Assembly (NCBI GenBank): GCA_027067235.1
Contig: JALXFQ010000412.1
Coordinates: 1 to 11,714, forward strand
DNA: 11,714 nt
Source: Gammaproteobacteria bacterium
GTDB taxonomy: Bacteria > Pseudomonadota > Gammaproteobacteria > QOAV01
Direction of reading: 5' to 3'
Of the stretch, positions 1-6,442 are shown piece by piece (the first letter of the stretch is position 1; each line of letters opens with the position of its first letter). Made by a program: the position numbers and the translations under genes. The notes under the pieces are model-generated. The model did not search any database. It saw nothing but the letters and a program-made list of their open reading frames with translations, and was not told the origin of the DNA.

Positions 1-1
1 C

Positions 2-1369
2 GACGAGATCTTCAAGGCCTACGACATCCGCGGCATCGTCGATAAAACCCTGACCACCGACATCGTGTTCAAGGTCGGCCAGGCGCTGGGTTCAGAAGCC
101 CTGGACAAAGGCCGCGATACCATCGTCACCGGTCGCGACGGTCGCTTGTCCGGCCCAGCCATACAGGGCGCGCTCATGGACGGCATCAAGGCCGCTGGCT
201 GCAACGTCATCAATATCGGCATGGTGCCCACGCCAGTGGTCTATTATGCCGCCTACAAGCTGAATACCGGCTGCTGCGTGGCCGTCACCGGCAGCCACAA
301 CCCGCCCGACTACAACGGCCTGAAAATGGTCATCGACGAAAAAACCCTGTCCGGCGATGACATTCAGGCCATCAAGCAGCGCATCATCGACAATGACCTG
401 CGCGAAGGCAGCGGCACATCAAAAGACATGGATGTCAGAGACGAATACATCCAGCGCATCACCAGCGACATCAAAATGGGCAAGCCGCTGAACATCGTCG
501 TCGATTGCGGCAACGGCGTGGCGGGCGAACTGGGGCCGCGCCTGCTGAAAGAACTGGGCTGCAAAGTGACCGAACTGTTTTGTGAAATCGACGGCAATTT
601 TCCCAATCACCATCCCGACCCCAGCCAGCCGGAAAATCTCAACGACCTGATTGCCGCCGTAAAAGAACAGAAAGCCGACCTCGGCGTGGCCTTCGACGGC
701 GACGGCGACCGCCTCGGCGTCATCGCCCCCGACGGCAAGATTATCTGGGCCGACCGCCAGATGATTCTCTACGTACGCGACATACTCAAACACAACCCCG
801 GCGTAGAAATCATCTACGACGTAAAATGCTCGCGCACCCTGCACAAGGAAATCGAAAAAGCCGGCGGTCAGCCGCTCATGTGGAAAACCGGCCACTCCTT
901 CATCAAGGCCAAACTCAAGGAAACCGGCGCTGCCTTCGCCGGTGAAATGTCCGGCCATCTGTTTTTCAATGACCGCTGGTACGGCTTCGACGACGCCCTC
1001 TACTCCGCCGCGAGGCTAGTGGAAATACTGTCCAGTTCCGACGAATCCACCCACGACATCTTCGCCAACCTGCCCGACACCGTGAGCACGCCGGAACTGC
1101 GACTGGAAGGCTTTGCCGAAGGCGAACACTTCGCCGCCATGGAAAAAATCGCCGCCAAGGCCGACTTCGACGACGCCCAGCGCATCAGCACCATCGACGG
1201 CCTGCGCGTGGACTGGGAAGACGGCTTCGGACTGATCCGCGCATCCAACACCACGCCCATACTCGTCATTCGCTTTGAGGCGGATAACGAAGCAGCGCTG
1301 AAACGAATCCAGGATAAATTCAGGGCATTGATTGAGGCGGCGATTCCGGGGACGGCATTGCCGTTTTGA
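2..1369 (+). CDS. algC: Phosphomannomutase/phosphoglucomutase (AlgC-type), 5' end missing
   Basis: This enzyme interconverts hexose 1- and 6-phosphates (mannose and glucose) and feeds sugar nucleotides into LPS, exopolysaccharide and rhamnolipid-type pathways in the cytosol. The reading frame is already open at base 2 and encodes 455 residues to a TGA at 1367-1369. It begins DEIFKAYDIRGI, the usual sequence a few residues to about 15 residues after the start, so only the very N-terminus is missing. Key residues, counted in this fragment, are: the phosphoserine loop TGSHNPPDYNG (Ser98), the metal loop DGDGDR (Asp232, Asp234, Asp236), the sugar-binding loop GEMSGH (Glu315, Ser317), and the phosphate-binding RASNTTP (Arg413). 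All four domains of the alpha-D-phosphohexomutase family are therefore present and look active. By recalled alignment it follows P. aeruginosa AlgC to the very C-terminus (ending LPF). No terminator is visible before the toxin-antitoxin promoter downstream. Confidence 0.95.
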   Translation, partial: DEIFKAYDIRGIVDKTLTTDIVFKVGQALGSEALDKGRDTIVTGRDGRLSGPAIQGALMDGIKAAGCNVINIGMVPTPVVYYAAYKLNTGCCVAVTGSHNPPDYNGLKMVIDEKTLSGDDIQAIKQRIIDNDLREGSGTSKDMDVRDEYIQRITSDIKMGKPLNIVVDCGNGVAGELGPRLLKELGCKVTELFCEIDGNFPNHHPDPSQPENLNDLIAAVKEQKADLGVAFDGDGDRLGVIAPDGKIIWADRQMILYVRDILKHNPGVEIIYDVKCSRTLHKEIEKAGGQPLMWKTGHSFIKAKLKETGAAFAGEMSGHLFFNDRWYGFDDALYSAARLVEILSSSDESTHDIFANLPDTVSTPELRLEGFAEGEHFAAMEKIAAKADFDDAQRISTIDGLRVDWEDGFGLIRASNTTPILVIRFEADNEAALKRIQDKFRALIEAAIPGTALPF

Positions 1370-1397
1370 GTCAGGCTGCGGAGTAACCCATATTCTT

Positions 1398-1406
1398 TGC
1401 TATAAT
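1398..1406 (+). promoter_or_regulatory. Extended -10 promoter for the toxin-antitoxin module
   Basis: The sequence TGCTATAAT combines a perfect sigma-70 -10 hexamer (1401-1406) with the TG dinucleotide one base upstream that defines an extended -10 promoter. No good -35 hexamer lies 16-18 bases upstream, as is common for extended -10 promoters. The predicted start is near 1413, giving a leader of about 33 bases to the antitoxin ATG at 1446. The call is inferred from motif and position. Confidence 0.6.
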
Positions 1407-1445
1407 TCTCCCCACAAGTACAGACGCGGCTCGGGATGCAACCCA

Positions 1446-1670
1446 ATGAATCTTAAGCAAATCGAAAAAATTGCCCTTCACCTGAACGAAGAGGAACGGG
1501 CCGATCTGGCCCACAAACTACTGCTGAGCCTCGATGCGCCTTCCGATGATGAAATTGCCAAAGACTGGCTGATAGAGGCCGCGCATAGAGCCAGAGACCT
1601 GGACGCGGGGCTGGTGCAACCTGTTCCCGCTGAAGAGGTCAGGCGCAAAGCCCAGACCGTTTTACGTTGA
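1446..1670 (+). CDS. Addiction module antitoxin, TIGR02574/Unstab_antitox-like
   Basis: This small acidic, helical protein of 74 residues is the likely antitoxin of the pair, expected to bind and neutralise the toxin encoded directly downstream and to repress the shared promoter. The sequence fits the short putative addiction module component family (TIGR02574, PF09720): an N-terminal amphipathic stretch with LNEEERADLAHKLLLSL, then a D/E-rich middle containing IAKDWLIEAAHRA, and a basic C-terminal tail EEVRRKAQ. The frame is open upstream to 1332, but the ATG at 1446 is preferred because it yields the typical family length and follows the extended -10 promoter by a normal leader distance. 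The ribosome binding site is weak. The stop codon overlaps the toxin start (TTGA), which suggests translational coupling. Function is inferred from family and context. Confidence 0.8.
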   Translation: MNLKQIEKIALHLNEEERADLAHKLLLSLDAPSDDEIAKDWLIEAAHRARDLDAGLVQPVPAEEVRRKAQTVLR

Positions 1671-1960
1671 ACTATGTGTTCCACCCGGCAGCGGAAGCCG
1701 AGCATCTTGAGACCGTAGCCTACCTGGAATCAAAAAAGGCTGGTCTCGGCGCTTCATATTTATCAGAATTTGAAATAATGCTGGCGCGCGTATGTGAGTC
1801 TCCCCGTCGTTACCCCGTTGAACAACAACCCGATATCCGGCGAATCCGAATGAAGCATTTTCCATATACGCTGCTTTATCGTGAGGTTTCCGGACTCGTT
1901 CAGCTACTGGCAATTGCTCATCATCGACGACGCCCGCAATATTGGCTGGGCAGAGTCTGA
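1667..1960 (+). CDS. RelE/ParE-family toxin of a type II toxin-antitoxin system
   Basis: This 97-residue basic protein has the look of a RelE/ParE-superfamily toxin. Members either cleave ribosome-bound mRNA or poison DNA gyrase, and the sequence alone does not say which. Visible family features are: the N-terminal strand and helix (FHPAAEAEHLETVAYLESK), the central basic segment RRYPVEQQPDIRRIRMKHFP, the strand YTLLYREV, and the C-terminal HHRRRPQYWLGR, matching the common H-x-R-x-P-x-Y-W ending of ParE/RelE proteins. Start choice: a TTG at 1667 overlaps the antitoxin TGA by four bases. The next in-frame candidate, GTG at 1676, would remove part of the first strand. The rare start and overlap are consistent with keeping toxin output below antitoxin output. 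It converges with the DUF302 gene after about 31 bases. Confidence 0.85.
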   Translation: MNYVFHPAAEAEHLETVAYLESKKAGLGASYLSEFEIMLARVCESPRRYPVEQQPDIRRIRMKHFPYTLLYREVSGLVQLLAIAHHRRRPQYWLGRV

Positions 1961-1991
1961 CGAGGCGCTAGGCAACGGGTGAATCCTCCCC

Positions 1992-2489
1992 CTACCACGC
2001 TTCCCCTTCCAGCCCCTGCTCGACGATGCCCTCCACCATTTCAATCACCGGTTTCAGTTCGGGTATGTCATCCGGCGGCAGTTCAAATGAAATGAAGGTT
2101 TTACCGGGCTGGGCCTTGATATCATAAACGGCAATGGCGAACGGGCAGAACGAGATGTAGTGGGGATTGGCCTGGGCCAGCTTGTGGGAAAGATCGGCCT
2201 TGCAGAACTCGATGATTTCCGCGCCGGTATCGTAAACGTTGTCGAAACCCAGATCCTTGGCGGTGCGGTCCAGCATGTGCTTGCTGTGGGCCTGAAATGC
2301 CACGCGCATGCCTTCTTCGGCGATGGCGTTGAGGATGGCGTCGCGCACGTCGCGGAAAGGCTTGTCGGTTTCGTAAACCTGAATGGAGCCGATAACTTTG
2401 GCGGGTTTCAGGGCGAATGATGGAACCGCGACTGAGGATGACGCCAGTAACAATCCAGCAATCAGGATTATTTTCAGTGGCTTTTTCAT
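1992..2489 (-). CDS. Secreted DUF302-domain protein
   Basis: This is a 165-residue protein of unknown function with a DUF302 domain. Residues 1-26 form a classic Sec signal peptide: a KK start, a hydrophobic core (IILIAGLLLA) and a small-residue cleavage site ending PSFA. The mature protein is therefore probably periplasmic. After it comes the DUF302-type fold, with the pattern SIQVYETDKPFRDVRDAI, then GFDNVYDTGAEIIEFC, and a C-terminal ISFCPFAIAVYD followed by a hydrophobic and acidic tail. Two cysteines (Cys96 and Cys115) are the only ones in the mature chain and could form a disulfide or a ligand site; that is inference. An upstream in-frame ATG at 2504 would add MGEPG before the basic n-region. 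I prefer 2489 because it places KK at the N-terminus and leaves a G-rich stretch as a ribosome binding site. It lies downstream of ilvD on the same strand, separated by a palindromic repeat, so co-transcription is doubtful. Confidence 0.78.
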   Translation of the reverse strand: MKKPLKIILIAGLLLASSSVAVPSFALKPAKVIGSIQVYETDKPFRDVRDAILNAIAEEGMRVAFQAHSKHMLDRTAKDLGFDNVYDTGAEIIEFCKADLSHKLAQANPHYISFCPFAIAVYDIKAQPGKTFISFELPPDDIPELKPVIEMVEGIVEQGLEGEAW

Positions 2490-2524
2490 TCCGGGTTCCC
2501 CCATTTGCAGTGATGAACAATCAA

Positions 2525-2602
2525 AAATCCCTCCCCAGCCCTCCCTTTACAAAAGGAGGGAGAATGCCCCCTCTTTGCAAAGAGGGGGATGGGGGGAGAT
2601 TT
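2525..2602. repeat. Palindromic dispersed-type repeat (MITE-like) after ilvD
   Basis: The stretch between ilvD and the DUF302 gene is a nested inverted repeat. The outer arms, 2525-2548 and 2579-2602, are inverted copies matching at 19 of 24 positions. Inside lies a perfect 22-base palindrome at 2567-2588 (CCCCCTCTTTG and its complement), plus a second hairpin around 2540-2561 (CCCTCCCTTT against AAAAGGAGGG, one bulge). The arms are strongly strand-biased (C/T-rich against G/A-rich). Such CCCTCCCTTT...AAAGGAGGG blocks are, as I recall, widespread in environmental bacterial genomes and often get mistranslated into spurious short proteins. No transposase and no clear target duplication are visible. 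It starts one or two bases beyond the ilvD stop codon, so it could act as a 3' mRNA hairpin; there is no clean U-tract on the ilvD strand. Confidence 0.7.
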
Positions 2603-2603
2603 A

Positions 2604-4457
2604 TTATTTTTCCAGTTGTGACACATCCCTGACCGCGCCTCGCGCCGCGGACGTGGTCATCGCCGCATAAGCCCTGAGCGCGGCGCTGACATGGCGCTGG
2701 CGCGGTCTGGCCGGTTTCCAGGCGTCCTTGCCTCTGGCTTCCATCGCTTTCCGGCGTCTGGCGAATTCCTCGTCGGAGATTTCCACTGAAATACGCCGGT
2801 TTGGAATGTCGATGGCGATGGCGTCGCCCTCTTCCAGCAGGCCGATATTGCCGCCTTCCGCCGCTTCCGGCGAAACGTGGCCGATGGACAGGCCGGAAGT
2901 ACCGCCGGAAAAACGGCCATCGGTAATCAGCGCGCATTCCCTGCCCAGGCCCATGGATTTCAGGTAACTGGTGGGATAGAGCATTTCCTGCATGCCGGGG
3001 CCGCCGCGTGGGCCTTCATAGCGAATAACCACCACGTCGCCGGATTTGATCTGTTTGCCGAGTATGGCCTGCACGGCGTCATCCTGGCTTTCGAATATGC
3101 GCGCGGGGCCGCTGAAAGTCAGACAGGATTCGTCCACGCCCGCGGTTTTGACGATGCAGCCATCCAGCGCGATATTGCCGTATAGCACCGCCAGACCGCC
3201 GTCTCTGGAATAGGCGTGTTCCAGATCGCGGATGCAGCCTTCGGCGCGGTCCAGATCAAGGCTGGGCCAGCGCTTGTCCTGCGAGAAGGCTGTTTGCGTC
3301 GGCACATTGCCGGGCGCGGCGGAATAAAGTTTTTTCGCTGTATCGTTATCCGTGCGGTTGATATCCCACTGCGCCAGTACATCCGCCAGTTTGCCGCCGT
3401 GGGCGGTATTGCAGTCAGCATTGAGCAGCCCGGCCTTTTCCAGCTCGCCCAGTATGCCGATCACACCACCGGCGCGGTGTACGTCTTCCATGTGGTATTT
3501 CTGGGTGGAAGGCGCGACCTTGCACAAATTGGGCACGCGGCGCGACAGCCGGTCCATGTCGTCCATGGTGAATGCCACCTCGGCTTCCTGCGCCGCCGCC
3601 AGCAAATGCAGCACGGTGTTGGTGGAACCGCCCATGGCGATGTCCAGCATCATGGCGTTTTCAAACGCTTCAAACGTGGCGACGGAACGTGGCAATACCG
3701 ACGCGTCGTCCTGCTCATAATACTGGCGCGCCATATCGACAATACGCCGACCCGCCTGTAAAAACAGCGCCTCGCGATCAGCGTGGGTCGCCAGCAGCGA
3801 GCCATTGCCGGGCAACGACAGACCCAGCGCCTCGGTCAGGCAATTCATGGAATTGGCGGTAAACATGCCGGAACAGGAACCACAGGTCGGGCAGGCCGAG
3901 CGCTCCATGATGGTGACGGTTTCGTCGGATTCGTTCGGGTCTGCCGCCGATACCATGGCGTCCACCAGATCCAGATGTTTTTCCTCGCCATCCACCATCG
4001 CCTTGCCGGACTCCATCGGTCCGCCGGAAACAAAAATAGTCGGAATATTCAGCCGCAGCGCTGCATTCAGCATCCCCGGCGTGATCTTGTCACAGTTGGA
4101 AATACACACCAGCGCATCGGCGCAGTGGGCGTTGACCATGTACTCGACTGAATCGGAAATGATTTCCCGCGATGGCAGCGAATACAGCATGCCGTCGTGG
4201 CCCATGGCGATGCCGTCATCAATAGCGATGGTGTCGAATTCCTTGGCCACGCCGCCCGCTTTCTCGATCTCCCGCGCCACCAGTTGACCGAGATCCTTGA
4301 GGTGTACGTGTCCCGGCACAAATTGCGTAAACGAGTTGGCGATGGCGATGATGGGCTTGGAAAAATCCTCGTCCTTCATGCCGGTAGCGCGCCACAGGGC
4401 GCGAGCGCCCGCCATGTTGCGGCCAGCGGTGGAGGTGCGGGATCGGTATTCGGGCAT
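2604..4457 (-). CDS. ilvD: Dihydroxy-acid dehydratase
   Basis: IlvD dehydrates 2,3-dihydroxy-isovalerate and 2,3-dihydroxy-3-methylvalerate to the 2-keto acids that precede valine, leucine and isoleucine, using an Fe-S cluster and Mg2+ in the cytosol. The 617-residue length is the same as E. coli IlvD (616). The N-terminus MPEYRSRTSTAGRNMAGARA is nearly the E. coli sequence, which fixes the start. Visible active-site elements are: Asp81 in AIDDGIAMGHDGM (metal), CISNCDKITPGM with Cys122, Asp123 and Lys124, and CPTCGSCSGMFTANSMNC with Cys195, the other cluster ligand. The C-terminal swivelling domain includes TDGRFSGGTSGLSIGHVSPEA, and the end ATTSA-type helix leads to RGAVRDVSQLEK. Nothing is missing. 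The gene is divergent from the pseudouridine synthase gene, with its promoter in the 73-base gap. No other ilv gene is adjacent. Confidence 0.98.
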   Translation of the reverse strand: MPEYRSRTSTAGRNMAGARALWRATGMKDEDFSKPIIAIANSFTQFVPGHVHLKDLGQLVAREIEKAGGVAKEFDTIAIDDGIAMGHDGMLYSLPSREIISDSVEYMVNAHCADALVCISNCDKITPGMLNAALRLNIPTIFVSGGPMESGKAMVDGEEKHLDLVDAMVSAADPNESDETVTIMERSACPTCGSCSGMFTANSMNCLTEALGLSLPGNGSLLATHADREALFLQAGRRIVDMARQYYEQDDASVLPRSVATFEAFENAMMLDIAMGGSTNTVLHLLAAAQEAEVAFTMDDMDRLSRRVPNLCKVAPSTQKYHMEDVHRAGGVIGILGELEKAGLLNADCNTAHGGKLADVLAQWDINRTDNDTAKKLYSAAPGNVPTQTAFSQDKRWPSLDLDRAEGCIRDLEHAYSRDGGLAVLYGNIALDGCIVKTAGVDESCLTFSGPARIFESQDDAVQAILGKQIKSGDVVVIRYEGPRGGPGMQEMLYPTSYLKSMGLGRECALITDGRFSGGTSGLSIGHVSPEAAEGGNIGLLEEGDAIAIDIPNRRISVEISDEEFARRRKAMEARGKDAWKPARPRQRHVSAALRAYAAMTTSAARGAVRDVSQLEK

Positions 4458-4492
4458 GGTGTGAGTCTCTTGATTAAACTAGAATGCGGCAA

Positions 4493-4498
4493 ATTATA
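4493..4498 (-). promoter_or_regulatory. Candidate -10 element of the ilvD promoter
   Basis: Read on the minus strand, these bases are a perfect TATAAT hexamer, 35 bases before the ilvD ATG. The expected start near 4486 leaves a leader of about 29 bases containing AAGAGA as a weak ribosome binding site. The -35 position 17 bases upstream (TTACTC) matches poorly, so the promoter may need an activator or may be weak. No attenuator-like leader peptide is visible in such a short leader. The call is inferred from motif and location only. Confidence 0.45.
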
Positions 4499-4530
4499 CG
4501 CGAATCCCCGGAACCGAGTAATCCCGCCTG

Positions 4531-5268
4531 ATGCAACCTGAACGCCTGTCCAAACTCATGGCCCGCCAGGGCCTGTGCTCGCGCCGCGAAGCCGACCGCT
4601 ACATCGAGCGCGGCTGGGTGATGGTGGATGGCGAGGTGGTTTCGACGCTGGGCAGCAAAATTCTGCCCAGCCAGAAAATCACCCTGAACAAGCAGGCCAG
4701 GCAGACCCAGGACAGCCGCAAAACCGTGCTTGTCAACAAACCGGTGGGATATGTCTCGGGGCAACCGGAAGATGGCTACCGCTCCGCCATCGAACTGGTG
4801 CGGCCGGAAAACTGCTTTGGCGGGAAAAGCGCCGCCAGAGGCCCCTGGGGCAAAAGCATCAATCTGCGCGGTTTTGCCCCCGCCGGGCGGCTCGATATCG
4901 ACTCGCAGGGACTGCTGGTCATGACCCAGGACGGCCGCGTGGCGAAAAAACTCATCGGCGAAAATTCCGGCGTGGAAAAAGAATATCTGGTGCGCGTTCG
5001 GGGGCAGGTAACCGATAAAACCCTCGCGCTATTACGCCATGGCCTGGAACTGGATGGCCGCCCGCTGAAACCGGCAATAGTAACGCGCCTCAACAACGAC
5101 CAGCTCAAGTTCATTCTCAAGGAAGGTCGCAAGCGCCAGATCCGGCGCATGTGCGAGGAAGTCGGTCTGCGCGCCATCGGCCTCAAGCGCGTGCGTATCG
5201 GCAATGTGCGGCTGGGCAAACTGCCGGAAGGCCAGTGGCGGCTGCTGGGCAAACATGAATCGTTCTGA
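4531..5268 (+). CDS. RsuA/RluB/RluE/RluF-family 23S rRNA pseudouridine synthase, RluF-like
   Basis: The 245-residue enzyme isomerises a specific uridine in rRNA to pseudouridine. It has an N-terminal S4 RNA-binding domain (about residues 4-55: RLSKLMARQGLCSRREADRY) and a catalytic domain. Motif I is NKPVGYVSG (residues 69-77), motif II is GRLDIDSQGLLVMT with the catalytic aspartate at 122, KEYLV follows near 155, and motif III is EGRKRQIRRMCE. The pattern CSRREADRYIE plus NKPVG and RQIRRMCE is closest, by memory, to RluF (which modifies U2604 in E. coli), but RluB or RluE relationship cannot be excluded, so no symbol is given. Compared with E. coli RluF there is an extra segment of roughly 18 residues (about 95-115, rich in G, K and R) just before motif II. 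The ATG at 4531 lacks a strong ribosome binding site. pyrD follows after 3 bases, suggesting one transcript. Confidence 0.88.
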   Translation: MQPERLSKLMARQGLCSRREADRYIERGWVMVDGEVVSTLGSKILPSQKITLNKQARQTQDSRKTVLVNKPVGYVSGQPEDGYRSAIELVRPENCFGGKSAARGPWGKSINLRGFAPAGRLDIDSQGLLVMTQDGRVAKKLIGENSGVEKEYLVRVRGQVTDKTLALLRHGLELDGRPLKPAIVTRLNNDQLKFILKEGRKRQIRRMCEEVGLRAIGLKRVRIGNVRLGKLPEGQWRLLGKHESF

Positions 5269-5271
5269 GCC

Positions 5272-6360
5272 ATGAGTATTTTTGACCTGTACCCGCTGTT
5301 GCGGCCGCTGCTGTTCCGGCTCGACCCGGAAACCACGCACGAACTGACGCTGAAAACACTGCGCGCTACTTCGTCTGTGCCACTGCTGTCGAAACTGGCC
5401 AGCCAGAAAGTCCCGGCTTTGCCGGTTCGCGTCATGGGCATCGACTTTCCCAACCCGCTGGGGCTGGCGGCGGGCCTGGACAAGCACGGCTGCTGCATCG
5501 ACGCCTTCGCGCGCATGGGTTTTGGCTTTGTGGAAGTGGGCACGGTGACGCCCCTGGCCCAGCCCGGCAATGAAAAACCGCGCCTGTTCCGCCTGCCGGA
5601 ATATGAAGCCATTGTCAACCGCATGGGCTTCAACTCGCCGGGGCTGAACACCGTTCTGCGCAATATCGGCAAGCATCGCAGCAACACCATCGTTGGCATC
5701 AACATCGGCAAGAACGCCGCCACCCCGGTGGACAACGCCATCGACGATTATCTCATCGGGCTGCGCGGCGCCTACCCGCTGGCCGATTACGTCACGGTAA
5801 ACATCTCCTCGCCCAACACCAAAAACCTGCGCGACCTGCAGGGCGAGGAAAAACTCGACGAGCTGCTGGGCGCGCTTAAACAGGAACAGACCGTTCTCGC
5901 CGAACGTCATGATCGCCTCGTTCCCATCGCCCTGAAAATCGCACCCGACCTGGACGACGAACAAATTAAGGTGATTGCGCAGCTACTCAGGCACCACCGC
6001 TTCGAAGGCGTGATCGCCACCAATACCACGCTGTCGCGGGAAGCGGTCGCAGGCCACCCGCTTGCGCATGAATCAGGCGGCCTCAGCGGCAAGCCGGAAC
6101 GGGCAATGTCCAGCGCCGTCGTTCGCGCGCTTTACGCCGAATTGCAGGGCGATATCCCCATCATCGGCGTGGGCGGCATCAGCAGCGCGGAAGATGCGTG
6201 GGAGAAAATGCTGGCCGGGGCTGATCTGGTACAGGTTTATTCGGCCTTGATTTATCAGGGGCCGGCTCTGGTGAGAAAAATCCTCGCAGGGCTGGCCGGG
6301 AAAATCGATCAGAGCGGCAATCAGAATTTGCCCAAAGCGGTAAACACAGCCCGAAGCTAG
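5272..6360 (+). CDS. pyrD: Quinone-dependent dihydroorotate dehydrogenase (class 2)
   Basis: PyrD oxidises dihydroorotate to orotate in pyrimidine synthesis, passing electrons through FMN to membrane quinone. Its 362 residues include the class 2 N-terminal amphipathic extension (about residues 1-40, with LLRPLLFRLDPETTHELTL), which attaches the enzyme to the membrane and forms the quinone tunnel. FMN and substrate motifs are: NPLGLAAGLDKHG (Lys71), NRMGFNSPG (about 117-125), VNISSPNTKNLRDLQ with catalytic Ser180, KIAPDLDD, IATNTTLSR, and the phosphate loop GVGGISSAEDAW followed by ADLVQVYSALIYQGP. This is clearly class 2 rather than class 1, which has Cys at the catalytic position. About 20 extra polar residues follow the usual C-terminus (Q, N, K rich). 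The ATG lies 3 bases after the preceding stop. The transcript is followed by the REP-like pair at 6373-6442. Confidence 0.97.
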   Translation: MSIFDLYPLLRPLLFRLDPETTHELTLKTLRATSSVPLLSKLASQKVPALPVRVMGIDFPNPLGLAAGLDKHGCCIDAFARMGFGFVEVGTVTPLAQPGNEKPRLFRLPEYEAIVNRMGFNSPGLNTVLRNIGKHRSNTIVGINIGKNAATPVDNAIDDYLIGLRGAYPLADYVTVNISSPNTKNLRDLQGEEKLDELLGALKQEQTVLAERHDRLVPIALKIAPDLDDEQIKVIAQLLRHHRFEGVIATNTTLSREAVAGHPLAHESGGLSGKPERAMSSAVVRALYAELQGDIPIIGVGGISSAEDAWEKMLAGADLVQVYSALIYQGPALVRKILAGLAGKIDQSGNQNLPKAVNTARS

Positions 6361-6372
6361 CCGACCTGCGAA

Positions 6373-6442
6373 TGCAGGGGTGGATTTAACCGCCCAGCGG
6401 TGTTTCCGAATACCACGCTGGGCGGATGAATCCGCTCCTACA
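6373..6442. repeat. REP-type inverted pair (BIME-like) between convergent genes
   Basis: Two 27-base arms, 6373-6399 and 6416-6442, are inverted copies matching at 22 of 27 positions. The inner 10 bases of each arm are exactly complementary (CCGCCCAGCG against CGCTGGGCGG), and the loop is 16 bases. The outer part of the right arm, read on the minus strand, is TGTAGGAGCGGATTCATCCG, which I recognise as a common gammaproteobacterial REP-like motif; it also contains its own small palindrome GCGGAT-TC-ATCCGC. The pair sits after pyrD and reaches into the end of the convergent permease gene, where the TAG inside TGTAGGAG is that gene's stop codon. A role in transcript ending or 3' stabilisation for both genes is plausible but inferred. 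Confidence 0.8.

Noticed and set aside
1961..1991. Terminator hairpin between the toxin gene and the convergent DUF302 gene
   Set aside because: The 31-base gap contains no inverted repeat or T-run that I could find.
2525..2602. Possible short CRISPR array in the palindromic stretch after ilvD
   Set aside because: There are no direct repeats with unique spacers of regular length; the structure is a nested inverted repeat.
2521..2937. Open frame on the minus strand running from inside ilvD through the repeat
   Set aside because: It is an alternate frame of ilvD, arginine-rich in its first part, and its end (PSPSLQRGG and PPFVKGGLG) is only a translation of the palindromic repeat.
3216..4287. 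Several long plus-strand open frames opposite ilvD
   Set aside because: ilvD is complete and matches its family throughout. The opposite frames have low-complexity, histidine- and arginine-rich translations caused by codon bias and match nothing recognisable.
4776..5964. Long minus-strand open frames opposite the pseudouridine synthase gene and pyrD
   Set aside because: They are shadows of two well-supported genes; the translations are serine- and arginine-rich or glutamine-rich with no domain pattern.
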